Shown here: piece after piece, positions 11,257 to 20,034 of the stretch | How positions within the stretch are numbered: position 1 is the stretch's first letter | Layout: each line of letters opens with the position of its first letter | Assembly: GCA_937944485.1 (NCBI GenBank) | Contig: CALDYU010000010.1 | Coordinates: 1 to 64,000, forward strand | Length of the DNA: 64,000 bases | Source: an uncultured Flavobacteriaceae bacterium | Lineage (GTDB): Bacteria > Bacteroidota > Bacteroidia > Flavobacteriales > Flavobacteriaceae | Reading direction: 5' to 3' | The notes under the pieces: model-generated | Database searches by the model: none | The model's input: only the letters and a program-made list of their open reading frames with translations | What the model was told of the DNA's origin: nothing | Program-made: the position numbers and the translations under genes

Positions 11257-12804
11257 TTACTGCTGGTTCTGTTCTTGCTCTTGCACCTTTTGTTGTTCAG
11301 GCACTTTAAACAAATCAATAAAGGCGTCTCCAATTCCATCAATAATATCAGAAGTCGTAAGCGCCTGATACCCTGTTTGCTCTATTGCAATATCCCCAGC
11401 CTTTCCATGTAAATAAACACCGAAAATTGCCGCTTTTAAAGGTTCATAACCTTGGGCAATCATTCCAGATATAATTCCGGTCAGAGCATCACCACTACCA
11501 GCCGTCGCCATACCCGGATTTCCTGTGGTATTGATATAACCGCGGTCGCCATAAATTGTAATAGAATGTGCACCTTTAATAACAATAATACAGTTGTATT
11601 TTTTTGAAAAAACCTTGACCTTTTTTAGCTTATCAAAATCATCTTTCCATTTGCCAATCAATCGTTCTAGCTCTTTCGGGTGCGGTGTTAAAATAGTTTG
11701 TGATGGCAGCCTCTCAAGTATTTCTTTATTTTTCGAAATGATATTTAATCCATCTGCATCAATAACTAGCGAGGTTTTGTTTTTTTCTATAAAATCAGCA
11801 AACGAATTGCTTGTTTCAGAGTCCGTTCCGAGACCCATTCCAATGCCTACTACTGAAGGTTCAAAATCGTAGCTTATTTTCGTAATTCTATTTTCACCTT
11901 GGGTAAGCACCATGGCCTCAGGTAAGGCAGTTTGTAAAGTGTTATATCCACATTCAGGAATATATGCTGTTACCAAACCAACTCCAGAATTTAAACAAGC
12001 TCGCGATGCTAAAGTCACTGCCCCTATCTTGCCTTTACTCCCACCAATTATCAAAGCATGACCATAAGTGCCTTTATGAGAGAATTTTTGTCTAGGAATA
12101 TAAAATGGTAGTACATCATGTTTCCCAATCAATTCGTATTCTGTTTCTGTGCTCATTAAATATTCCGGATCCAGACCAATATCTAACACCTCCCACTGCT
12201 CCATATAACTTCCTGTTTCTGGAAGGAAGAAAACCAACTTCGGAGTTTGAAAACTTAGCACAAAGTTTGCCTTAATAGCCGTGTTTTCAGCGGTAGGCAC
12301 CTTATCTGTAAACAATCCCGAAGGAATATCAACCGAAAGTATAAAAGCTTCTGTTTTTTGAAGATGATGCATCAAATTCAACACCCAAGGGTCTGGTGGT
12401 CTGTTCAATCCGATTCCGAATATGGCATCAACAATAATGTCGTCTCTACCAATAACGGGCATTTCACAATCAGAATCTAAAAACTCTGGCCATACTTTTC
12501 GTTGCTTTAAGCGTTCTAAATTGATTAAAAAATCTTTTGAACGTTTCTTACTATAATTAACCACATAAACCGCAATATTATAGCCATGTTCTTGTAAGTG
12601 TCGCGCCAAAGCGATCCCATCACCGCCATTATTTCCTATCCCACAGAACAAATGAATCTTTACAGGAGCTCCTTGCATTCGGGTATGAATCCAGTTAAAA
12701 ATTTGAACAGCAGAACGTTCCATTAGAACATCACTAGAAATTTGCTGCTTTTCAATTGTAAATTTATCGGCAGCGTATATTTGTTCTCCACTAAAAAGTT
12801 TCAT
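11257..12804 (-). CDS. nnr: Bifunctional NAD(P)H-hydrate repair enzyme
   Basis: This 515-aa cytoplasmic protein fuses two enzymes that repair hydrated NAD(P)H. The N-terminal YjeF/NnrE domain (about 1-215) epimerises NAD(P)HX; it shows FCGIGNNGGDGIALARHL and VDIPSGL. The C-terminal ribokinase-like NnrD domain (about 225-500) is the ADP-dependent dehydratase; it shows HALIIGGSKGKIGA, VIDADGLN, TPHPKELERL and GNPGMATAGSGDALTG. A low-complexity Q/E tail ends the protein. The length matches E. coli YjeF. It is divergent from the thr operon across a 307-bp gap that holds the thr leader. Confidence 0.93.
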   Translation of the reverse strand: MKLFSGEQIYAADKFTIEKQQISSDVLMERSAVQIFNWIHTRMQGAPVKIHLFCGIGNNGGDGIALARHLQEHGYNIAVYVVNYSKKRSKDFLINLERLKQRKVWPEFLDSDCEMPVIGRDDIIVDAIFGIGLNRPPDPWVLNLMHHLQKTEAFILSVDIPSGLFTDKVPTAENTAIKANFVLSFQTPKLVFFLPETGSYMEQWEVLDIGLDPEYLMSTETEYELIGKHDVLPFYIPRQKFSHKGTYGHALIIGGSKGKIGAVTLASRACLNSGVGLVTAYIPECGYNTLQTALPEAMVLTQGENRITKISYDFEPSVVGIGMGLGTDSETSNSFADFIEKNKTSLVIDADGLNIISKNKEILERLPSQTILTPHPKELERLIGKWKDDFDKLKKVKVFSKKYNCIIVIKGAHSITIYGDRGYINTTGNPGMATAGSGDALTGIISGMIAQGYEPLKAAIFGVYLHGKAGDIAIEQTGYQALTTSDIIDGIGDAFIDLFKVPEQQKVQEQEQNQQ

Positions 12805-12905
12805 GGTGTTTTTCTTGCGTTTTGATTAGCAATTAAAGCTGAAATCTAATAATTAATAATTGAAATTCGGTTTTACTACTGAATCCGTAAAAATTCAAAT
12901 GATCA

Positions 12906-12936
12906 TTTGATTGAGAAGCCAAAAGTACTACTTTTA
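12906..12936 (+). promoter_or_regulatory. Predicted Bacteroidota promoter of the thr operon
   Basis: TTTG (12906-12909) and TACTTTTA (12929-12936) are separated by 19 bp. This matches the TTTG - 19 bp - TAnnTTTG consensus of the primary sigma factor except for the last base. It lies just upstream of the candidate leader peptide and 176 bp before thrA. Confidence 0.5.
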
Positions 12937-12952
12937 CCACTTTATTAGACTC

Positions 12953-13042
12953 ATGGTTTTTAATATAACGAACATAGCATCTAATTTTTCTATTCCTAGT
13001 GGCTGCACATATACTGCAGGTACCACAACCCCTTTGGGGTAA
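12953..13042 (+). CDS. Candidate threonine/isoleucine leader peptide of the thr operon
   Basis: This 29-codon frame starts MVFNITNIAS and ends TAGTTTPLG before TAA. It holds six Thr codons, three of them consecutive near the end, and three Ile codons. E. coli thrL is likewise rich in Thr and Ile. The peptide lies between a good promoter and thrA, a position expected for ribosome-mediated attenuation. A small hairpin ACCCC-TTT-GGGGT (13028-13040) overlaps its end. A second short stem, GCCT/AGGC (13066-13077), is followed by TCTTTTC and could be the attenuator, though it is weak. The coding call and the mechanism are inference. Confidence 0.5.
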   Translation: MVFNITNIASNFSIPSGCTYTAGTTTPLG

Positions 13043-13111
13043 TTTGAACTATTTCACATCCGAATGCCTATTTAGGCTCTTTTCAAGAAAATTTCACTCT
13101 AATTTACGATC

Positions 13112-15556
13112 ATGAAAGTCTTAAAATTCGGTGGTACTTCTGTTGCCAACGCCAATAATATTAGTTTAGTAAAAAATATAGTAGCAGCTAACATAGCCCC
13201 TAAAACTATAATTGTTGTTTCTGCTTTTCACGGTGTAACAGATAACTTATTGTTAGCCATTCAGCTTGCTTCAAAGCAAAATGATTCTTATAAAACGATT
13301 CTAAAAAGAATTGAAGAACAACATATAGATACGATTAAAAGCTTAATTCCTGTACAAGCTCAAAGCACCGTTTTAAGTAAAATCAAAAGTGAACTAAATA
13401 CTCTTGAAAACCTATTGGAAGGTGCTTTTTTAATTGGCGAGAATACCCCTCAGTTATCTGACAAGATTGTTAGTTATGGCGAAATGCTATCTTCTTATAT
13501 CATTAATGAATATTTCAAGCATGAACAGTTGGATGCTACTCATATAGATAGTCGTCAACTTATAATTACGAATGATGTTAATGAAAAGGCAGCTGTTAAT
13601 TTTAATATCACTAATGCCAATTGTCGTAAATTTTTCAAAGAAACTTCACATAAAATAATAGTTGCAGGTGGATTCATTGCGTCTTCAGAAAACGGCAACC
13701 CTACAACGCTTGGTCGTGGCGGATCTGATTATACTGCCGCAATATTTGCTGCAGCCCTTGATGCTGAAGTATTGCAAATATGGACGGATGTCAGTGGTAT
13801 GTTTACGGCTAACCCCAAATTAGTAAAACAGGCAAAGGCAATTTCACGTATCTCGTACGAAGAGGCGATGGAATTATCTCATTTTGGGGCCAAGGTTTTA
13901 TATCCACCGACCATTCAACCAGTATTGGTGAAAGAAATTCCAATTGAAATAAAAAACACCTTTAATCCTGATGATGCTGGCACGATCATAACCAAAAATC
14001 AAAATGAAAATGGTAAGACGGTACGTGGTATCAGTCATATAGAAAACATTGCATTATTATCTTTAGAAGGCCCAGGAATGGTGGGAATACCAGGAATTTC
14101 AAAACGATTTTTCGAAGTGCTTTCACAAGCTGAAATAAGTGTGGTTCTAATCACGCAAGCCTCATCAGAACATTCGATTTGTGTGGGTATTTCTTCCGAT
14201 GATATTGACAATGCAGTTACTATTGTAAATGCTGCATTTGAATACGAAATTTTACGCAATCAAATAAAACCAGTTATTGCTGAAAGAAATCTTGCTATTA
14301 TTGCCCTTGTTGGTGACAATATGAAAAGCCATCAAGGACTTAGCGGCAAAATGTTTAGTACCCTCGGAAAGAACAATGTTAATATTCGAGTAATTGCACA
14401 AGGCGCTTCTGAGCGCAATATTTCGGCAGTTATTGATAAAGATGATGTAAAGAAAGCCTTGAACGCCTTACATGAGGCCTTTTTTGAAGAAAATATCAAA
14501 CAACTCAATCTTTTCGTGATGGGTGTGGGTAATGTTGGTGCCAAATTCTTAAACCAAGTTGTTCAGCAGCAAAACTATCTTATAGAAAATTTAAAGCTCA
14601 ATCTTCGAGTGATTGGTTTATCAAACTCGAGAACTATGGTTTTTGATGAAGATGGAATTCCTCTTAAAAATTGGAAGACCAGCTTGTCAGAAGGAAATGA
14701 AGCCAACAAAGAGCAGTTTTTCAAAAAGGTAAATCAACTCAACTATCGAAATAGCATTTTTGTTGACAATACTGCGAGTCCTGAAGTATCTGAAAGCTAT
14801 AATAACTATCTCAAAAATAGTATTTCTGTAGTGACTTGTAATAAAATTGCTTGTTCTTCAAATTTTTCCAATTATAGAGAATTAAAAGAATTAGCACGTA
14901 CCTATAATGCTCCTTTTCTTTTCGAAACTAATGTTGGAGCAGGCCTACCCATTTTAGATACCTTAAAGCATTTGATTACTTCAGGAGACAAAGTTCTAAA
15001 AATTCAAGCCGTACTATCTGGCAGTCTTAATTTTGTTTTTAATAATTTCAATAGTCAAACAACATTTCGCGATGTGGTGAAGCAAGCGCAAGAAGAAGGC
15101 TATACCGAACCTGACCCAAAAATTGATTTGAGTGGTGTAGATGTTATGCGAAAGATTTTAATTTTAGCCCGTGAAAGTGGTAACGAACTAGAAATTGATG
15201 ATATTGAAAACAAATCTTTTCTTCCACAAGAAAGTTTAGACACCAATAGCAATGATGATTTCTTTGCTTCTTTAATTAAATATGAAGCTAGCTTTCAAAA
15301 ATTATATTCTGATGCTAGTAATAACAATAGTAAATTGAAGTATGTTGCGCGATTTGAAGACGGTAAAGCAAGTGTTGGTTTACAGCAAATTCCGGAAGGA
15401 CATGATTTTTACAATTTAGAAGGAAGTGATAATATTGTTCTATTTTATACAGAACGATATCCCAACCAACCTATGATCATAAAAGGTGCAGGTGCAGGAG
15501 CAGACGTTACGGCTTCAGGTATCTTTGCTGATATCATTCGAATCGGAAATTTTTAA
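13112..15556 (+). CDS. thrA: Bifunctional aspartate kinase / homoserine dehydrogenase I
   Basis: This 814-aa fusion catalyses the first and third steps of threonine and methionine synthesis from aspartate. The N-terminal kinase opens with MKVLKFGGTSVANA and includes GRGGSDYTAA. A pair of ACT regulatory domains occupies about 310-460 (LSLEGPGMVGIPGISKRFF; LVGDNMKSHQGLSGKMFS). The homoserine dehydrogenase part starts near 465 with the NAD(P)-binding LFVMGVGNVGAKFL and includes TNVGAGLPILDTL and the GAGAGADVTASGIFADI end. Its length matches E. coli ThrA (820 aa). It heads thrA-thrB-thrC. Feedback inhibition by threonine is expected from the ACT pair. Confidence 0.96.
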   Translation: MKVLKFGGTSVANANNISLVKNIVAANIAPKTIIVVSAFHGVTDNLLLAIQLASKQNDSYKTILKRIEEQHIDTIKSLIPVQAQSTVLSKIKSELNTLENLLEGAFLIGENTPQLSDKIVSYGEMLSSYIINEYFKHEQLDATHIDSRQLIITNDVNEKAAVNFNITNANCRKFFKETSHKIIVAGGFIASSENGNPTTLGRGGSDYTAAIFAAALDAEVLQIWTDVSGMFTANPKLVKQAKAISRISYEEAMELSHFGAKVLYPPTIQPVLVKEIPIEIKNTFNPDDAGTIITKNQNENGKTVRGISHIENIALLSLEGPGMVGIPGISKRFFEVLSQAEISVVLITQASSEHSICVGISSDDIDNAVTIVNAAFEYEILRNQIKPVIAERNLAIIALVGDNMKSHQGLSGKMFSTLGKNNVNIRVIAQGASERNISAVIDKDDVKKALNALHEAFFEENIKQLNLFVMGVGNVGAKFLNQVVQQQNYLIENLKLNLRVIGLSNSRTMVFDEDGIPLKNWKTSLSEGNEANKEQFFKKVNQLNYRNSIFVDNTASPEVSESYNNYLKNSISVVTCNKIACSSNFSNYRELKELARTYNAPFLFETNVGAGLPILDTLKHLITSGDKVLKIQAVLSGSLNFVFNNFNSQTTFRDVVKQAQEEGYTEPDPKIDLSGVDVMRKILILARESGNELEIDDIENKSFLPQESLDTNSNDDFFASLIKYEASFQKLYSDASNNNSKLKYVARFEDGKASVGLQQIPEGHDFYNLEGSDNIVLFYTERYPNQPMIIKGAGAGADVTASGIFADIIRIGNF

Positions 15557-15615
15557 GAGTACCACCCCTTAATCCCTTCTCCAGAGAGAGGTGGTAACTT
15601 TAAATAAATGTAACA

Positions 15616-16539
15616 ATGAGCGATGAAATAAAAGTATTCTGTCCTGCAACTATAGCCAATATCTCTTGTGGATTTGATGTACTGGGTGTTGCTTTAGACG
15701 CCGTTGGTGATGAAATGACTGTTCGGAAAACCTCAGAAAAGGGTATTCGTATTACAAAAATTGATGGCCAAGAATTACCCATGGCAACCTTAAAAAATGT
15801 AGCTGGAGTGGCAGGATTGGCTTTTTTAGCCGCCAGTGATTATAAAGGCGGATTCGAAATTGAAATCTATAAAAAAATAAAAGCAGGTAGTGGAATCGGA
15901 AGCAGCGCAGCAAGTTCGACAGGTGCGGTTTGGGCAATGAATGAATTACTAGATAAGCCTTTTTCAACTCTAGAATTAGTACAGTTTTCAATGGAAGGCG
16001 AACGCTTGGCCAGTGGCGTGGCCCATGCCGATAATGTTGCCCCTGCCCTATTTGGAGGTTTTACACTAGTTCGTAGTTATAAGCCTTTAGATATTATTCC
16101 TATTCCAAGTCCGAATGAATTATACGCTACCATTATTCATCCGCAGATTGAAGTAAAAACATCTGATTCTAGAAAAATATTAAAAACGACCATCAGTTTG
16201 TCAGATGGCATAAAACAATGGGGTAATGTTGGCGGATTAATTGCTGCACTTTTTACCAATGACTATGATCTCATTGGTCGCTCTCTAGAAGATCACATTG
16301 TAGAACCCATTCGTTCTATTTTAATTCCTGCATTTGATGATGTAAAAAAAACCGCTATTCAATCAGGAGCATTAGGATGTGGTATTTCAGGCTCTGGCCC
16401 ATCCATTTTTGCGTTTAGCAAAGGGCTTGAAATCGCTGAAAAAGTAGAACAAGCGATGAAAGAAATTTATAAGAATATTGGGATTGATTATGATATTCAT
16501 GTTTCAAAGGTGAATTTAGAAGGGGTACGAAAAATATAA
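15616..16539 (+). CDS. thrB: Homoserine kinase
   Basis: The 307-aa GHMP-family kinase phosphorylates homoserine to O-phosphohomoserine, the substrate of ThrC. The ATP-binding loop is GSGIGSSAASSTGAVWA (about residues 92-108). The N-terminal substrate motif is PATIANISCGFDVLG and the C-terminal GHMP motif is GCGISGSGPSIFA. The start at 15616 gives MSDEIKVFCPATIAN, the usual family beginning. It lies 59 bp after thrA. The inverted-repeat element begins one base after its stop codon, which suggests that element was inserted at the very end of the gene. Confidence 0.95.
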   Translation: MSDEIKVFCPATIANISCGFDVLGVALDAVGDEMTVRKTSEKGIRITKIDGQELPMATLKNVAGVAGLAFLAASDYKGGFEIEIYKKIKAGSGIGSSAASSTGAVWAMNELLDKPFSTLELVQFSMEGERLASGVAHADNVAPALFGGFTLVRSYKPLDIIPIPSPNELYATIIHPQIEVKTSDSRKILKTTISLSDGIKQWGNVGGLIAALFTNDYDLIGRSLEDHIVEPIRSILIPAFDDVKKTAIQSGALGCGISGSGPSIFAFSKGLEIAEKVEQAMKEIYKNIGIDYDIHVSKVNLEGVRKI

Positions 16540-16540
16540 A

Positions 16541-16567
16541 ATTGACTGATGACTGATGACTGATGAC
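16541..16567 (+). repeat. Left arm: 7-bp tandem repeat and inverted repeat around the four-helix-bundle gene
   Basis: The unit TGACTGA is repeated three times, with a fourth partial copy (16543-16567), directly after the thrB stop. Bases 16541-16560 are inversely complementary to 16950-16970: ATTGAC with GTCAAT, GATGAC with GTCATC, and ATGAC with GTCAT. That makes 17 pairs with one mismatch and one small internal loop. Confidence 0.85.
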
Positions 16568-16582
16568 TTAAAGATTAATAAA

Positions 16583-17002
16583 ATGGAAAAGTTCAAATTT
16601 GAAAAATTAAATATTTGGCAAAAAGCGATGGATTTTGGGGAAGCAATCGACAAAATCGCGCGTAGTTTTCCAGATAGAGAAAAATTTAATTTAGCTTCTC
16701 AAATTAGTCGAGCATCTGATTCCGTAGCTTTGAATATTTCCGAAGGCTCTATTGGTCAATCAAATCCTGAACAGAAAAGATTTATAGGCTACTCAATTCG
16801 TTCCTTAGCTGAAGTTGTGACTTGTTTATTCAAGGCAAAAAGAAGAAATTATATTACAGAAAAAGAATTTGAAAAATTATATGACGAAGCATTTCATTTA
16901 ATGAATATGATGAATGTATTTAAAAAAATATCAGATAAATTAATCTTCGGTCATTCTGTCATCCGTCAATCAATGAATAATGAACTTTTACAGTCTCAAT
17001 AA
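16583..17002 (+). CDS. Four-helix-bundle protein (23S rRNA intervening-sequence family)
   Basis: The product is 139 aa from the ATG at 16583. It belongs to the S23/IVP family of small four-helix-bundle proteins, first found inside intervening sequences of 23S rRNA genes and related to the Avd accessory protein of diversity-generating retroelements. Family marks are FEKLNIWQKAMDF, the long helix SQISRASDSVALNISEGS and GYSIRSLAEVVTCL. The frame is also open from an ATG at 16556, but that lies inside the left repeat, and family members start at the M-E-K-F type position. Its last 23 bases overlap thrC, and the right repeat arm is inside its coding end. The biochemical role is unknown. Confidence 0.85.
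   Translation: MEKFKFEKLNIWQKAMDFGEAIDKIARSFPDREKFNLASQISRASDSVALNISEGSIGQSNPEQKRFIGYSIRSLAEVVTCLFKAKRRNYITEKEFEKLYDEAFHLMNMMNVFKKISDKLIFGHSVIRQSMNNELLQSQ
16950..16970 (+). repeat. Right arm of inverted repeat around the four-helix-bundle gene
   Basis: This segment (GTCATTC..CGTCAAT) is the imperfect reverse complement of the left arm at 16541-16560. It lies 9 bp before the thrC start and inside the 3' coding end of the four-helix-bundle gene. In the thr mRNA the arms could form a long-range stem enclosing almost the whole small gene. Confidence 0.8.
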
Positions 17003-18275
17003 ACAAGCCCCACAAGTATCTTTCAAAGATGCTGTTATTCAAGGAATAGCACCTGATAAAGGTTTATACTTCCCTGAGTGTATAAGTCCTTTACCGCCTT
17101 CTTTTTTTGAAAAAATTCAAGAGCTTTCTAATCAAGAAATTGCATTTAATGCCATTCATCAATTTGTAAGTGATGACATTCCGAATGAGAAATTACGAGG
17201 AATTTTGACCAATGTATTAGATTTTGATTTTCCTGTAGTTGAAATTGAAGAAAATGTAGCAACTCTCGAATTGTTTCATGGCCCTACTATGGCCTTTAAA
17301 GATGTAGGGGCTCGTTTTATGGCAAATTGCTTAGGATATTTTTCGGGAGGAGAAATGAAAGAAGTTACGGTTTTAGTCGCCACCTCAGGTGATACGGGAG
17401 GAGCTGTGGCTAACGGATTTCTCGGTGTAAAGGGGGTAAATGTAGTCATTCTTTATCCAAGCGGAAAAGTAAGTGATATTCAAGAAAGACAATTGACTAC
17501 TTTAGATCAAAATATTACCGCTTTAGAAGTTGATGGCACTTTTGATGATTGTCAAAAAATGGTAAAGACAGCTTTTTTAGATGAAGAGCTATTGCATAAT
17601 ATGCAGCTTACTTCGGCAAATTCTATCAATGTTGCGCGATGGTTGCCGCAACTGTTTTACTTCTTGTTTGCCTATAAACAAGCGGCGTCATTTGGCAAAG
17701 AAATTGTATTCTCCGTTCCCTCAGGCAACTTTGGCAATATATGTGCGGGTATGGTAGCTCAAAAATTGGGCATGCCAGTCAAGCATTTTATTGCTGCCAC
17801 GAATAGTAATGATACCGTACCTGAATTTATGAAAACTGGCAAATATCTTCCAAAACCATCAACGGCTACTATTTCTAATGCCATGGATGTGGGCGACCCT
17901 AGTAATTTTATCAGAATTAGACATTTATGCAATGATGATTTTGAAAATCTAAAACAAAAGCTCTTTTCCTTTACCTTCTCAGATGCAGAAACTAAAGAAG
18001 CAATGAAATCAATATACAAGAATTCAAACTACATCGCCGATCCTCATGGCGCAGTAGGTTATTTAGGTTTGAAAAAATATCAAGAAGCGCATTCTGACAC
18101 CTACGGCATTTTCTTAGAAACTGCGCATCCTGTCAAATTTTTAGACGTTGTTGAAAAAACAATTAAAGAGAAATTACCTATTCCTCCTCAAATTCAAAAA
18201 GTTATGAAAAGAGAGAAAAAATCTATTTCTATTGCCACCTATAGTAATTTAAAGGACTTCTTACTAAAAAATTAG
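16980..18275 (+). CDS. thrC: Threonine synthase
   Basis: This 431-aa PLP enzyme converts O-phosphohomoserine to threonine, the last step of the pathway started by ThrA. The PLP lysine is Lys107 in GPTMAFKDVGARF. The phosphate-binding loop is ATSGDTGGAVANGFLG, and SANSINVARWLPQ and VPSGNFGNICAG are further family motifs. The N-terminus MNFYSLNKQAPQVSFKDAV is typical. The start codon lies inside the end of the four-helix-bundle gene (23-bp overlap). It may therefore be translationally coupled to it, or may simply have kept its original start after the insertion. It overlaps the pepP-like gene by 4 bp tail to tail. Confidence 0.96.
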   Translation: MNFYSLNKQAPQVSFKDAVIQGIAPDKGLYFPECISPLPPSFFEKIQELSNQEIAFNAIHQFVSDDIPNEKLRGILTNVLDFDFPVVEIEENVATLELFHGPTMAFKDVGARFMANCLGYFSGGEMKEVTVLVATSGDTGGAVANGFLGVKGVNVVILYPSGKVSDIQERQLTTLDQNITALEVDGTFDDCQKMVKTAFLDEELLHNMQLTSANSINVARWLPQLFYFLFAYKQAASFGKEIVFSVPSGNFGNICAGMVAQKLGMPVKHFIAATNSNDTVPEFMKTGKYLPKPSTATISNAMDVGDPSNFIRIRHLCNDDFENLKQKLFSFTFSDAETKEAMKSIYKNSNYIADPHGAVGYLGLKKYQEAHSDTYGIFLETAHPVKFLDVVEKTIKEKLPIPPQIQKVMKREKKSISIATYSNLKDFLLKN

Positions 18276-19888
18276 TCTAGGCTTGGCAAGATAAAATCGT
18301 CTAATGGACTTGGTTGTTTCATCATTTCCTCAATAGCTTCAGTTGTTCTTGGAGCCATTGCTGAAAGATTCACCGGACCTTCATCAGTTATCAAAATATC
18401 GTCTTCGATTCGAACGGCAATACCCCACCATTTTTTATCACAGTCACTTCCTTCAGGGATATAAATTCCCGGTTCTACAGTAATTACGGTATTGGCCTTA
18501 TAAGGACCATAAGTACCCCTATCATGAACATCCAATCCCAAATAATGAGAAGTACCATGAGGAAAATATGTTCTTGCTTCTGAAGTCTCCTTTATAATTC
18601 CTAAAGATATCAAGCCCTCCGCGACTACTTTGCTTGAAGCCTCACCAGGCGCGCGAAAAGGAGCACCGACAATACTTGCTTTAATTCCTGCTTCTTGAGC
18701 CTTGTAAACAATATCATAAATCTGTTTTTGTTCAGGAGTGAACTTGCCATTCGCAGGTATTGTTCTAGTAACATCAGCAGTGTAACCGTGATATTCAGCA
18801 CCCAAATCCATCAAAACTAAATCGTTACCCACTTTAGTTTTATTATTTTCTATATAGTGAAGAATGCAGCCGTTATTTCCACCTCCAACAATTGATGGAT
18901 AGCCCTCATACTCAGCTCCGTATTTTTTATAAACATATTCATGAACCCCTTGAATTTCGACTTCAGACATATTGGGGTGCATGGCCTTCATAACTTCATT
19001 TTGACCAACTGCGGAAATCTCAATTGCTTTTTTTAGAAGCACCATTTCCTCCTCTGTTTTGGTCTCACGTAAAGTGTTCATGATTTCAGCAATTACATTA
19101 GAATCTAGATTATGAGCCTCTAATTTCAAAGAAACCTTTTCTTTTATATCACTAATCACTTTATCATCTTTGGCCTCAACAAAATTTCGTAGAAGTTCAT
19201 CATCCTTCAATTCTTCATAGTAGTTAAGGTATCTTCCCAAAGTTTGCGCAACATTGGCCCTGTTTTCAACCGTAGTTGACTTTATCATACTGTACAATTG
19301 TTGTTTAGTCACATTATAATCTGAGGGATAGTTGGTCTTTTCCTTGAAGCTTTTTATCAAGTCAAAAAGATCTGCATCTCCTCTTTTATCTCTATAGTCA
19401 TGCTTAAAATCAAAAAAAGTGACCATATCAAAAGTCTTAAAGTCAATCGGAATTTTCGAAAACTCGTCTCCATTAAAAGCCATGTCAAAGCCCAATTGTT
19501 TTTTTGCTCCTTCAATCCCCAAACGTTTTCCATTCCATTGTTCTGCGCTCGCATCACGCTTTTGAACATACAACATCTCATTAAATTCTTTACCCTCGGT
19601 ATTTACTTGATTTTCAGAAAATATAACCAAAACTGCATTGGGTTCTTTATAACCTGTTAGGTAATAAAAATCTGGATCCTGATGGTAAATATAATCCACA
19701 TCATTGGCCCTATTTCGCTCAGCATTTGCAAAAAATACAGCCACACTATTATGGGGTAACATTGCTCGAACAGCCTCTCTTCGTTCTTTATGAAAATCTG
19801 CTGTTAAAAAATCTGTTGGCGTACCTTGACTACTTAATTGAATTGAAAAAATTAGTAGTCCTGTAAAAAGTAAAATTTTTCTGAACAT
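18272..19888 (-). CDS. Secreted Xaa-Pro aminopeptidase (M24B)
   Basis: The 538-aa protein removes N-terminal residues that precede proline. It has a signal peptide (MFRKILLFTGLLIFSIQLSS), so it is probably periplasmic, unlike E. coli PepP. The aminopeptidase P N-terminal domain spans about 30-190. The pita-bread catalytic domain (about 275-520) shows the dinuclear metal ligands: DLGAEYHGYTADVTRTIP (two Asp), HGTSHYLGLDVHD (His), VEPGIYIP (Glu) and AVRIEDDILIT (Glu). The gene stands alone, between convergent thrC and divergent gcvT. Confidence 0.9.
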   Translation of the reverse strand: MFRKILLFTGLLIFSIQLSSQGTPTDFLTADFHKERREAVRAMLPHNSVAVFFANAERNRANDVDYIYHQDPDFYYLTGYKEPNAVLVIFSENQVNTEGKEFNEMLYVQKRDASAEQWNGKRLGIEGAKKQLGFDMAFNGDEFSKIPIDFKTFDMVTFFDFKHDYRDKRGDADLFDLIKSFKEKTNYPSDYNVTKQQLYSMIKSTTVENRANVAQTLGRYLNYYEELKDDELLRNFVEAKDDKVISDIKEKVSLKLEAHNLDSNVIAEIMNTLRETKTEEEMVLLKKAIEISAVGQNEVMKAMHPNMSEVEIQGVHEYVYKKYGAEYEGYPSIVGGGNNGCILHYIENNKTKVGNDLVLMDLGAEYHGYTADVTRTIPANGKFTPEQKQIYDIVYKAQEAGIKASIVGAPFRAPGEASSKVVAEGLISLGIIKETSEARTYFPHGTSHYLGLDVHDRGTYGPYKANTVITVEPGIYIPEGSDCDKKWWGIAVRIEDDILITDEGPVNLSAMAPRTTEAIEEMMKQPSPLDDFILPSLD

Positions 19889-19977
19889 CTCTCTGGATTT
19901 TAAAGAAGAAAAATAGTTTATTTGAGCAACATTCTAGCAAATAAAATCATAAAAAATATATGAAACATAGTAGTTCG

Positions 19978-20012
19978 TTTGCATGGTATGCCCAATTAAT
20001 TCAATAAATTTG
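19978..20012 (+). promoter_or_regulatory. Predicted promoter of the gcvT operon
   Basis: TTTG (19978-19981) and TAAATTTG (20005-20012, a full match to TAnnTTTG) are separated by 23 bp, 22 bp before the gcvT start. The spacing is slightly longer than the usual 19-21 bp. Confidence 0.5.
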
Positions 20013-20034
20013 CTGCACCTAAAATTGAACAACA

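Noticed and set aside
16556-16582. Earlier ATG for the four-helix-bundle gene
   Set aside because: It falls inside the TGACTGA repeat, and family members begin at the M-E-K-F type position used here (16583).
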